Source: CAXMST01 sp963793415
GTDB lineage: Bacteria > Actinomycetota > Thermoleophilia > Solirubrobacterales > 70-9
DNA: 64,000 nucleotides
Direction: 5' to 3'
Assembly: GCA_963793415.1 (NCBI GenBank)
Contig: CAWCAC010000002.1
Span: 2,294,001-2,358,000 of the forward strand
Shown here: in pieces, positions 26,460-34,096 of the stretch
Layout: every line of letters starts with the position of its first letter
Numbering within the stretch: position 1 is the first letter of the stretch
Made by a program: the position numbers and the translations under genes
Notes under the pieces: model-generated
What the model was told of the DNA's origin: nothing
The model's database searches: none
What the model saw: the letters and a program-made list of their open reading frames with translations, nothing else

Positions 26460-27202
26460 GCCGCGGCGAGGTCCTGCTCTACGTCGTCCTCCCCTACGCG
26501 GCGCTGACCGTGTTCGTGGTCGGGCACATCTGGCGCTACCGCCGCGACCAGTACGGATGGGGCGCCCGCTCGAGTCAGCTGCTCGAGAGCCGGGTCCTCA
26601 AGTACGCCAGCGTGATCTTTCATCTCGGCGTGCTCGCCGCGATCGGCGGCCACGTGCTCGGGATCCTGATCCCGCGCTCCTGGACGGCCGAGGTCGGCAT
26701 CAGCGACGACGCCTACCACGTGCTCGCGCTCGTCGGCGGAATTTCCGCCGGGGCGGCGGTCTGCGTCGGCTTCGCGCTGCTCCTCTACCGGAGGATCCGC
26801 TTCCCGCGCGTCCGCGTGACTACGACGCGGACCGACATGATCACGTTCGGGCTGCTCGCGCTCGGGATCGTCACCGGGATGCTGGCGACGCTGACCAACT
26901 TCGGCGACGCCGTGCACTACCGCGAGTCGGTCGCCCCGTACTTCCGCAACCTCTTCATCCTCAACCCGCAGCCGGAGCTGATGACAGGCGAGGGCGTCAC
27001 GTTCATCTTCCAACTCCACGTCAGCGTCGTCTGGCTGCTGGTCGCCTTCTGGCCCTTCAGCCGCCTCGTCCACGCCTGGAGCGTGCCGATCGACTATCCG
27101 CGCCGCAGCCCGATCCTGTACCGGTCGCGGACACGCGGGCCTGCCCGACCTGGCCGTGCGGTTGGCAGCCCAGCGCGGATGGCCGGCTCACGACGCGACT
27201 GA
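26456..27202 (+). CDS. narI: respiratory nitrate reductase gamma subunit (cytochrome b)
   Basis: A 248-residue membrane protein with five hydrophobic helices. Haem-ligand histidines are expected in F-V-V-G-H-I-W-R-Y-R near residue 22, F-H-L-G-V-L-A-A-I-G-G-H near residue 59, and F-Q-L-H-V-S-V-V-W and S-R-L-V-H-A-W in the last helices. NarI takes electrons from menaquinol and anchors NarGH at the membrane. Its 3' end overlaps the convergent DUF4396 gene by 15 bases. Confidence 0.92.
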   Translation: MSRGEVLLYVVLPYAALTVFVVGHIWRYRRDQYGWGARSSQLLESRVLKYASVIFHLGVLAAIGGHVLGILIPRSWTAEVGISDDAYHVLALVGGISAGAAVCVGFALLLYRRIRFPRVRVTTTRTDMITFGLLALGIVTGMLATLTNFGDAVHYRESVAPYFRNLFILNPQPELMTGEGVTFIFQLHVSVVWLLVAFWPFSRLVHAWSVPIDYPRRSPILYRSRTRGPARPGRAVGSPARMAGSRRD

Positions 27203-27835
27203 GCGCACGGCGTGGCCGTCGGCGGCCGGCTCGTGATCGCCGCCCTCGCCCCCGCCCGCGGCCTCGCCGATCAGTACCGCGGTGCCGAAGACCGCCATCG
27301 CGATCACCACCGCAGCGACCAGTCGCGGCGGCGGGCCGCCGTGGATGCCCGTCTCGTGGACGGCGGTATGGCCCGTGCCGCGCGCGATCAGCCAGCGGTT
27401 GACGGGAACCGTGAGCACGAAGGCGACGGCCAGCGCGAACGAGAGCGCGCCCCAGAAGAGGATGTCGCCGAGGCCGGACTCCATCGCGCCGGGGACGATC
27501 AGCATGATCGCGTTGTCGACGATCTCCATCGTCGCGATCGAGATCGTGTCGGCGGCGAGGGCGATCGGAATCACGACGCCGAGCGCGAGCCCGGCGCGCA
27601 GCAGCGGCAGGCTCGTCAGCGTGTAGCCGAACAGGAACGCCAGCGCCACCGCGAGCGCGATCGTGCCGAGGTCCGAGAACCCGAGCGCGGTGCCGATCGC
27701 CATGCCCGCGACCTCGCCGATCGCGCAGCCGGTCAGGCAGTGGAGCGTGGCGCTGACCGCCACCCCCCAGACGGCGCCGCCCTCGCTGGGAAGGGAGTGA
27801 TGAACCTGGCCCGTATGTGCGTGTGAACTCTCCAT
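27188..27835 (-). CDS. DUF4396 membrane protein
   Basis: A 215-residue protein with a His-rich N-terminus (H5, H7, H12, H13) and four or five hydrophobic helices. The pattern A-T-L-H-C-L-T-G-C-A-I-G-E-V-A-G-M near residue 30 holds a His and two cysteines likely to bind metal within the first membrane helix. It matches DUF4396, often found next to copper and other metal genes. A CsoR-type palindrome covers its promoter (27849-27869), which supports a role in copper handling. The activity is unknown. Confidence 0.82.
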   Translation of the reverse strand: MESSHAHTGQVHHSLPSEGGAVWGVAVSATLHCLTGCAIGEVAGMAIGTALGFSDLGTIALAVALAFLFGYTLTSLPLLRAGLALGVVIPIALAADTISIATMEIVDNAIMLIVPGAMESGLGDILFWGALSFALAVAFVLTVPVNRWLIARGTGHTAVHETGIHGGPPPRLVAAVVIAMAVFGTAVLIGEAAGGGEGGDHEPAADGHAVRSVAS

Positions 27836-27848
27836 GGCGAGCCATGGT

Positions 27849-27869
27849 ACATACCCCCGGGGGGTATGT
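27849..27869. promoter_or_regulatory. CsoR-type operator palindrome
   Basis: A perfect palindrome: ACATACCCCC, one central G, GGGGGTATGT. The core ATACCCCC/GGGGGTAT is the known binding pattern of CsoR/FrmR-family repressors, which release DNA on binding Cu(I) or other ligands. It ends 13 bases upstream of the start of the DUF4396 gene and probably overlaps its promoter. Confidence 0.75.
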
Positions 27870-27892
27870 CAAACAGCCCCACCGGACTGAGC

Positions 27893-28681
27893 TCAGACGT
27901 CGATTTCCGCCGGCTCGCCGATCTCCAGCCAGCGCACCGCTTCGCGGAACTCCGCCGGCGCCGAGCCGAACTCGGCCTCGACCGCCGCTCGCCCCTGGCG
28001 GAAGTGCTTCCAGCCCTCGTAGTGGATCGGGATCACGGTCCGCGGCCGCAGCGCACCGCAGAGCTCGATCGCGTCGTCGGCGGTCATCGTGTACCGGAAC
28101 GGGCCCGAGACCGGGAAGCGGACGCCGCCGAGATGAACGATCGCGGTGCCGACATCGAGCCGCTCGGCAACCTGGCGGACGCCGTCATAGAGGACCGTGT
28201 CGCCTGAGATCCAGAGCTCGCCGTGCTCCTGGCCCTCCCAGCGCAGCGAGAAGCCGATCACATCGCCGTAGATGAAGCCGAGGCCGGGCGGGCCGTGCCG
28301 GCATGGGGTTGCCGTGATCTCGATCGAGGGACGACCCTCGCGCTCGAGTCGCATCGTCTCCCATGGCGCCAGCCCGTGGGCGGTACCGCCGAGTCGAGCG
28401 GCGCCGGAGACGGTCGTGACGACGGTCGCAACCGTGCTGATCAGCTCGCGCCCGGCGGCGTCTAGGTTGTCCTCGTGGTGGTCGTGGCTGACCAGCGCCG
28501 CATCGACGATCCCGATCTCGGCCGCGGCGACCGCCGGGCCCGTCTCCTTCTTCGACATCGCGCCCCAGCCGAAGTGGTAGCGCTGCCCGGCCGGATCGAA
28601 GGTGGGGTCGGTCAGCAGCCGCCACCCACCGACCTCGATCAGGGCGGTGGGACCGCCGATGTGAGTGATGCGAACGTCCAT
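27893..28681 (-). CDS. MBL-fold metal-dependent hydrolase (UlaG-like)
   Basis: About 262 residues from ATG 28681 (MDVRITHIGG). The metallo-beta-lactamase motif S-H-D-H-H-E-D-N is present, with further ligands in T-P-C-R-H-G near residue 146, I-S-G-D-T-V near residue 177 and V-I-P-I-H-Y-E-G-W near residue 219. The order resembles the UlaG-type branch. The substrate is unknown. The in-frame upstream ATG at 28741 would add 20 residues without family support. Divergent from the hemerythrin gene. Confidence 0.82.
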   Translation of the reverse strand: MDVRITHIGGPTALIEVGGWRLLTDPTFDPAGQRYHFGWGAMSKKETGPAVAAAEIGIVDAALVSHDHHEDNLDAAGRELISTVATVVTTVSGAARLGGTAHGLAPWETMRLEREGRPSIEITATPCRHGPPGLGFIYGDVIGFSLRWEGQEHGELWISGDTVLYDGVRQVAERLDVGTAIVHLGGVRFPVSGPFRYTMTADDAIELCGALRPRTVIPIHYEGWKHFRQGRAAVEAEFGSAPAEFREAVRWLEIGEPAEIDV

Positions 28682-28764
28682 CCCGATTGCCCGGATCGCG
28701 TCGACCCGACCCGGGGGCGGCATCCTCGCAGACCACTGCATGCGGCGCTAGGGTCGGAGGGCCG

Positions 28765-29208
28765 ATGAAGCGCAGCGCCGAGCTCAAGCCACTCTCCCAC
28801 GACCACCACCAAGCGCTGTTCGTCGCGATGCAGCTCAAACGAGCCTCGCCCGAGGATGGCCCCTTCGCCTTCCAGGCATTCGCCGACTTCGTCAGGGAGA
28901 CCGGCGACCGGCACTTCCGGATCGAGGAGGAGATCCTGCTGCCCGCATGGCTCGCCGGCGTCGGCGCCGCTGCCGAGCCCGCAGCGCTGGCTGCCCGCGT
29001 CGCGGCCGAGCACCTCGAGATTCGCGCCAGGGCCCGGCGCCTGGCGGCGGCGGGACCGGCCCCCGACGAGCTGCGGGAGCTCGGCGATCTGCTCGAGCGT
29101 CATGTGCGCTTCGAGGAGCGGGAGCTCTTCCCGCTGATCGAGGACGCGCTCGATGAGACGGCGATCCGCGATCTCGGCCTCGAGATCGCCGCCGCAGAAG
29201 CCGCCTGA
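28765..29208 (+). CDS. hemerythrin HHE domain protein
   Basis: A 147-residue four-helix protein. Likely di-iron ligands lie in L-S-H-D-H-H near residue 11, R-H-F-R-I-E-E-E near residue 51, A-E-H near residue 80 and R-H-V-R-F-E-E-R-E near residue 111, the H-HxxxE-H-HxxxE pattern of the HHE family. Such proteins bind oxygen or NO or repair iron centres. The start 28765 puts the first His close to the N-terminus as usual. Its nearness to the nitrate/nitrite operon may be meaningful, but it is not part of it. Confidence 0.88.
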   Translation: MKRSAELKPLSHDHHQALFVAMQLKRASPEDGPFAFQAFADFVRETGDRHFRIEEEILLPAWLAGVGAAAEPAALAARVAAEHLEIRARARRLAAAGPAPDELRELGDLLERHVRFEERELFPLIEDALDETAIRDLGLEIAAAEAA

Positions 29209-29211
29209 CGC

Positions 29212-29281
29212 CTAGGCGGCCGGCGGCAGCTCGAGCGTGAAGCGGGCGCCGGTCGGCCTGCGGGCTCCGCCAAGGAAAGCG
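29212..29281 (-). pseudogene. fragment of a sensor histidine kinase C-terminus
   Basis: On the minus strand the last 23 or so codons before a TAG at 29212 read G-G-A-R-R-P-T-G-A-R-F-T-L-E-L-P, the usual end of a histidine kinase ATP-binding domain. The upstream part is absent; instead there is a repetitive GAAGAACCGAAG stretch. It appears to be a remnant left by a deletion. It is too short to be functional. Confidence 0.45.
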
Positions 29282-29347
29282 GCGCGCTCTAAGACGATCT
29301 GAAGACGGTTCGAAGAAGAACCGAAGAACCGAAGCCGAAGAGAGCCG

Positions 29348-30058
29348 TCAGGCCGGCTCGACCTCGATCCAGCGGGCGCGGCCGACGGCGCAGAGCTCGC
29401 CGTCGGCCGTGTGCAGTGCCGAGCCGGTGTCGAGCTTGCGACCGTCGCGAGCGATCGGCCAGGCGGTGGCGACGTAGGTGGTTCCCGCCTCGAGCGGCTC
29501 GATCAGATCGGCGGCGAGGCGGCCGAGCAGGATCCGCCCGACATCGCCGAAGAGGTCGGTGACGATCCCGCTCGGGCAGTCCAGCGCCGCCCAGACGAAC
29601 TCGGGGCGCACGATGCCCTGGTCGTCGGCGAGCGAATCGTCCGGAGTCCAGGGCGCCGCGTACAGATCGCGGCCCTCGACCGGGCCGGGGAAGATCCGCA
29701 GGCCGTCGCCCTCCGCCCTGGTCGGGCCGCAGACGAAGCAGGCGGGATAGGGGTGCACGTCCGCGGTCCACTCGTAGCGCTCGGCGGCGCGAGTGGCCTC
29801 GAGCAGACTGACCGAGGGCGGCACGCGCCGCTCGAGCGCCGTCGGGCGGGCGACCGCGACGAGTTCGTCGCCGTCGAGGAGCGAGACGTCGCCCTCGTCG
29901 CCGACGACCAGTCCGAGCGGCCGGTCGATCGGCGGCGGCGCCTTCAGCGTCACCTCGGCCGGCCCGTCGATGCGGGCGGCGAGCATCGCGCACGAGTAGC
30001 CGCCGTTGCCACTTGCCTCCGGACCCCGGAAGCGTCGGTCGATCAGCACCTCTGACAT
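29348..30058 (-). CDS. acyl-CoA thioesterase-like hotdog-fold protein
   Basis: A 236-residue soluble protein that appears to carry two hotdog units. The first has F-R-G-P-E-A-S-G-N-G-G-Y-S-C-A-M-L near residue 10; the second contains V-R-P-E-F-V-W-A-A-L-D-C-P-S-G near residue 151. A C-F-V-C-G motif in the middle (near residue 108) could bind metal. Similar proteins are annotated as thioesterase-family proteins in actinobacteria. The substrate is unknown. Confidence 0.72.
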   Translation of the reverse strand: MSEVLIDRRFRGPEASGNGGYSCAMLAARIDGPAEVTLKAPPPIDRPLGLVVGDEGDVSLLDGDELVAVARPTALERRVPPSVSLLEATRAAERYEWTADVHPYPACFVCGPTRAEGDGLRIFPGPVEGRDLYAAPWTPDDSLADDQGIVRPEFVWAALDCPSGIVTDLFGDVGRILLGRLAADLIEPLEAGTTYVATAWPIARDGRKLDTGSALHTADGELCAVGRARWIEVEPA

Positions 30059-30070
30059 CGGACGATGATT

Positions 30071-31387
30071 TCAGGCGACCGGCGGCGGCGCCTGGAAGCG
30101 CGGCTGCTCGGGGCCGCCGCCGGTTGCGATTCCCCACAGCGCCTTGACGCCTTCGACGGCGTGTTCGGGCATCGTCGCCGAAGGCGAGGCGCCCGGATGC
30201 TGCTTCGCGATCCGCACCCTGAGCACTCCGGCGCGGATCCGAAAGCGCAGCGGCGGCTCCAGCGTCACCGCCTCTCCATCGATGCCGGCCGGCACCGGCT
30301 GGTCGGCCTCGACCTCGAACTCGGGCGCGCTCCACTCCCGCCATGGGCGTTGCGGCCGGTGCGGCCCACGGTGTCCGGCACGTCCGGTCGGCTCACCGGC
30401 GACGGTGATCCCGAGCAGGCCGTCGTCGATCCGGGGCCGCGTGCCGGAGCCGACCGCATGGCCGAGGCGATAACGGTTGTTGGAGACGAGGATTGCGATC
30501 CCGGCCTGATGCTCGTGGCCGCCCGGGCCGCGCCAGTGCAGGTCCGGGCCGGTGCCCTCACTGCGCTGCCACTCCGACAGTGTCGCCAGCAGCGTCCGCA
30601 TCTTCGCCTCGCGGTAGCCCTCGCGCTGGACGGCCTCCGCGTAGAGGCCGAGCGAGACGTTGTTGACGAAGACGCGGCCGTTGACCTCGGCCAGGTCGAC
30701 GCGGCGCTCGCCGCCGTCGACGAAGGCGTCGAGGGCGCCGACGACGTCGTCGCGGTCGACGCCGAGATCCAGGGCGAAGTGGTTGCGGGTGCCGGCCGGG
30801 ATGCAGGCGTAGGGAAGGCCGCTTTCGGCCGCGACCGCAGCGACGATCGCCTGCGAGCCGTCACCGCCGGCCATCGCCAGCGCGTCGGCGCCGTCGGCGA
30901 CGGCGCCGCGGACGAGATCCCACAGGTCGGTGCCGAGCTCGAGTTCGAGCGGCTCGATGCCGCGGGCGCGGGCCTCATCGGCGAGGTGGAAGCGCTCGGC
31001 CTTGCCGCCGCCGGACTTCGGGTTGTAGAAGAGGACGGGGTGAGTCGGCGGGGCGGCGTCGGTAAGCCGGGCGCGGCCGCCGTAGGCGGCGCGGGCGCAG
31101 GCACTTGCCGCGGCGATCACTGCGACGACCGCCAGCCACTGCAGGCGCCCGTCGGCGAGCATCACCGCAACGGCGGCGGCCGCGCCGGCGACGCCGAGGG
31201 CGAGAGCGACGATGCGGACCGGTCCGCTCCACATCACCGCGTACCAGAGCGTCACGGTGGCGAGAGCAAGCAAAGCGACGATCAGGAGTCCCTCGGGCAG
31301 CTGCTGGACGATGAAGACGAGCGCGAGGATGGTCGCGACGCAGCCGAGCCCGAGGGCCGCGAAGGCAGCGATTCGCTGACCACTCAT
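30071..31387 (-). CDS. diacylglycerol kinase-family lipid kinase with membrane N-terminus
   Basis: About 438 residues from ATG 31387 (MSGQRIAAF). The N-terminus has four hydrophobic segments (to about residue 115). The rest is a DAGK catalytic domain with Y-N-P-K-S-G-G-G-K near residue 123, A-M-A-G-G-D-G-S near residue 170 and P-A-G-T-R-N-H-F-A near residue 198. The family phosphorylates lipids such as diacylglycerol or sphingoid bases. The divergent PAP2 phosphatase starts only 13 bases away, making an opposed lipid kinase/phosphatase pair. Confidence 0.85.
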   Translation of the reverse strand: MSGQRIAAFAALGLGCVATILALVFIVQQLPEGLLIVALLALATVTLWYAVMWSGPVRIVALALGVAGAAAAVAVMLADGRLQWLAVVAVIAAASACARAAYGGRARLTDAAPPTHPVLFYNPKSGGGKAERFHLADEARARGIEPLELELGTDLWDLVRGAVADGADALAMAGGDGSQAIVAAVAAESGLPYACIPAGTRNHFALDLGVDRDDVVGALDAFVDGGERRVDLAEVNGRVFVNNVSLGLYAEAVQREGYREAKMRTLLATLSEWQRSEGTGPDLHWRGPGGHEHQAGIAILVSNNRYRLGHAVGSGTRPRIDDGLLGITVAGEPTGRAGHRGPHRPQRPWREWSAPEFEVEADQPVPAGIDGEAVTLEPPLRFRIRAGVLRVRIAKQHPGASPSATMPEHAVEGVKALWGIATGGGPEQPRFQAPPPVA

Positions 31388-31400
31388 AAGATCACCGTTC

Positions 31401-32000
31401 GTGGATTCTGAACAGACGCCACAGGTGGAGGAAGGGCCGGTCTGGCTCAATGACGCCGAACGGGTCGACGCTGCCCTCTACGCGGCGATCGCGAGGACGC
31501 CGACGCCGTCGCTCGACACCGGGATGGCACGGCTCTCCGGCGCCGCCAACTACTCGGCGCTGTGGTTCGCCTCGGCCGGCCTGCTGGCGGCCGGCGGCGG
31601 CCAGCGGGGCCGTCGCGCGGCGGCGCTCGGAATGGCCGCCGTCGGCGTCACGGCGGCGATCGTCAACCTCGGCATGAAGCCGCTCGGCAAGCGCAGCCGG
31701 CCGGCCCGTGCCGCCCAGGAGGTGCCACTCACCCGGCACGTGCGGATGCCGTCGACGACCTCGTTCCCGTCGGGCCACTCCGCCACTGCCTTCGCCTTCG
31801 CAACGGCCGTCGGGCGCGTCCACCCGCAGGCCGCGATCCCGCTGCGCGGCCTCGCGGCGCTGGTCGCCTACTCGCGCGTCCACACCGGCGTCCACTACCC
31901 CGGCGACGTCGTCGCCGGGGCGCTCGCCGGGACGACGCTGGCGCAGCTGACCACGCATTTCCTCAGCGACTGGGCCGCGCCCGCCGCGAAGCCCGCCTGA
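31401..32000 (+). CDS. PAP2-family phosphatase
   Basis: A 199-residue membrane protein from a GTG at 31401. The three PAP2 motifs are in order: K-R-S-R-P near residue 99, P-S-G-H-S near residue 123 and S-R-V-H-T-G-V-H-Y-P-G-D near residue 157, with hydrophobic helices around them. It would dephosphorylate a lipid phosphate or pyrophosphate such as phosphatidic acid or undecaprenyl diphosphate. No clear ribosome site precedes the GTG, and the divergent gene is so close that its promoter must lie inside the neighbour. Confidence 0.86.
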   Translation: MDSEQTPQVEEGPVWLNDAERVDAALYAAIARTPTPSLDTGMARLSGAANYSALWFASAGLLAAGGGQRGRRAAALGMAAVGVTAAIVNLGMKPLGKRSRPARAAQEVPLTRHVRMPSTTSFPSGHSATAFAFATAVGRVHPQAAIPLRGLAALVAYSRVHTGVHYPGDVVAGALAGTTLAQLTTHFLSDWAAPAAKPA

Positions 32001-32018
32001 GCGGGCCGGCGGGCACGG

Positions 32019-32237
32019 CTACCACTTGAGCTCGATCTCGAGCTCGCGTTCATCGGTCTCGATCTCGAGCTCGATCTTGAGCTGGACCTCATCCGGCACG
32101 TGGACGTTGAAGCGGATCCCGTCGCGCTCGAACTCGACGTCGTTCTGCTTCGCGAGCATGTCGGCGATCGCGTGCAGCCGCTTGGCCGCCTCCTCGCGCC
32201 GAACGGTCTCCTTGGTCTCGATCTCGAGGATGTCCAT
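32019..32237 (-). CDS. amphi-Trp domain protein
   Basis: A 72-residue acidic protein matching the amphi-Trp domain: E-E-A-A-K-R-L-H-A-I-A-D-M-L near residue 16, V-P-D-E-V-Q-L-K-I-E-L-E near residue 49, and the terminal I-E-L-K-W with the family Trp. Start 32237 (MDILEIE) is preceded by GGAGCA; an in-frame start at 32306 is less likely. Function unknown. It is convergent with the PAP2 gene. Confidence 0.8.
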   Translation of the reverse strand: MDILEIETKETVRREEAAKRLHAIADMLAKQNDVEFERDGIRFNVHVPDEVQLKIELEIETDERELEIELKW

Positions 32238-32384
32238 CGGTGCTCCTTCTGTGGCGTGCGGTGTGCCGGCAGGGTCCCCGAGAGTGGGCGCAAGCGCATC
32301 ACCCAATGCGGATGACGGCGCCCGGCCGATCTCGCACTACGGTCCTCCTGACCAAATGACGTACGACCGACAAAGGACTTTCAA

Positions 32385-32777
32385 GTGTTCTTAGCTGCCG
32401 AGTACCCGTTCCTGGAGCTGATGGGAACGATGCTGATCTTCTTCGCCTGGGTGGCGTGGATCTGGATCGTGATCATGGTCCTCAACGACATCTTCCGCCG
32501 CCACGACATCGGTGGCTGGGGCAAAGCGATCTGGGTCGTGTTCGTGATCATCGTCCCCTACCTCGGCGTCCTCGTCTATCTGATCGCCCAGCACGACGGA
32601 ATGCGCGAGCGAGCGATCGCGGCCCAGCAGGCGCAGCAGAGCGCCTTCGACGAACGCGTCAAAGCCGCTGCCGGCGACAACACCGCCGAGCAGATCGAGA
32701 AGGCGAAGGCGCTGCACGACTCCGGCGCGATCGACGACGAGGAGTACGCCAGGCTCAAGGCCAAGGCCCTCGCCTAG
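32385..32777 (+). CDS. PLDc_N / SHOCT domain membrane protein
   Basis: A 130-residue protein from a GTG. Two membrane helices (residues about 12-34 and 45-68) form a PLDc_N-like unit with R-R-H-D-I-G-G-W-G-K-A-I-W. The C-terminus is a SHOCT motif: I-E-K-A-K-A-L-H-D-S-G-A-I-D-D-E-E-Y-A-R-L-K-A-K. SHOCT motifs mediate oligomer formation. Function unknown. It ends just before a strong hairpin shared with the convergent arsJ gene. Confidence 0.82.
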   Translation: MFLAAEYPFLELMGTMLIFFAWVAWIWIVIMVLNDIFRRHDIGGWGKAIWVVFVIIVPYLGVLVYLIAQHDGMRERAIAAQQAQQSAFDERVKAAAGDNTAEQIEKAKALHDSGAIDDEEYARLKAKALA

Positions 32778-32783
32778 CTTTCG

Positions 32784-32813
32784 ACGGCCGGCCGGGCTCG
32801 CCCGGCCGGCCGT
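32784..32813. terminator. perfect 13-bp stem between convergent genes
   Basis: ACGGCCGGCCGGG, loop CTCG, and its exact complement fill the 41-base gap between the convergent SHOCT-protein and arsJ genes. It has no U-run but is very stable and would stop or stall RNA polymerase from both sides or protect mRNA ends. Confidence 0.6.
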
Positions 32814-32818
32814 ATCCG

Positions 32819-34091
32819 CTACGCCGGTGTCGGCGCCCTCGCGGCGCCAGCCTCGGTCGAGCGCTTCGGTGTGTGCGTCGGCAGCGACAGCGAGATCAGC
32901 CCGGCGGCTATCACGAAGATCGCCGACGCCCACAGGCAGGCCTCGAGACCCTGCCACTGGTAGAGCAGCCCGGAGAGGATCGTGCCGGCGAGCCGTCCTC
33001 CGGCGTTGGCCATGTAATAGAAGCCGACGTTCATCGCGACCTTCTCGCTGTCCGCGTAGGCGAGGATCAGATACGAGTGGACGGCGGAGTTGATCGCGAA
33101 GATGACGCCGAACAGGATCAGGCCGACGACGAGGACGGTTCCGGGGTCGAAGTCGGCCGAGAGCGCGATCGCGATCCCCGCCGGGAAGGCGGCGAGGATG
33201 AAGGCGAGCCCGGTCGCGGTCCTGCCGTCCGGTTCGCGCCCGACACCCTCGACCTCGCGTTTGACCCAGCGCGGCGCCGAGGCCTGGACGATCCCATAGC
33301 CGATCACCCAGACCGCGAGGAAGGTCCCCACCTCCCAGAAGCTCCAGTCGAGCACTGTCCGCAGGTAGACCGGCAGGCCGACGACGAACCAGACGTCGCG
33401 TGAGGCGAACAGGAACAGGCGCGCGGCAGCGAGCACGTTGATCGCCCGGTTCTGGGAGAGCATGTGACGGAACTTCGCCTTCGCGTCGGTCTTGCCGAGG
33501 CCGCCGTGCATGAGGATCGCGGTCACGACCAGCGCCGTCGCGACCATCGCCGCCAGCAGCAGCATCGCCGTCTGGAAGCTGGTCACGGTCAGCAGCAGGC
33601 CGCCGAGGAAGAAGCCGACGCCCTTGAGCGCGTTCTTCGACCCCGTCAGGAGCGCCACCCACTTGTAGAGCGCCGACTCGGAGTCCTCCGGCACGACCAG
33701 CTTGACGGCGCTCTTCGAGCTCATCTTGGTCAGGTCCTTGGCGATGCCCGAGAACGCCTGCGCGACCATCACGTAGGGGACGACCAGCCACGCCTCCGGC
33801 GCCAGGCCGAGCAGCGAGCAGCGCCACGATCTGGGTGCCGAGGCCGGCGAACAGCGTCGTCTTCAGCCCGAAGCGGGCGCCGAGCCAGCCGCCGACGAGG
33901 TTGGTGACGATCCCGAAGACCTCGTAGAAGACGAACAGCGACGCGACCTCGAGCGGCGTGTAGCCGAGCTCGTAGAAGTAGAAGAGGACGAGCATCCGAA
34001 TCGCGCCGTCGGCGAGCGTGTCTGTCCAGTACGCCCCGGTGACGAGGATGTAGTTGCGGAGGTCCCCCTGCTTTGTGCTCGCCGCCCCCAT
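32819..34091 (-). CDS. arsJ: organoarsenical efflux MFS transporter ArsJ, one frameshift
   Basis: The N-terminal part from ATG 34091 reads L-R-N-Y-I-L-V-T-G-A-Y-W-T-D-T-L-A-D-G-A, then G-I-V-T-N-L-V-G-G-W-L, as in ArsJ. The frame breaks near 33805-33820 between I-V-A-L-L and L-A-P-E-A-W-L-V-V; removing one base gives 423 residues. ArsJ exports 1-arseno-3-phosphoglycerate, the unstable product made from arsenate by the partner GAPDH. That gene lies 5 bases upstream on the same strand, the usual pairing. Confidence 0.87.
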
Positions 34092-34096
34092 CGATC

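Noticed and set aside
32310..32332. A fourth GCCGAT promoter before the SHOCT-protein gene
   Set aside because: GCCGATCT is present, but the four bases 15 positions upstream are not TAAA or CAAG.
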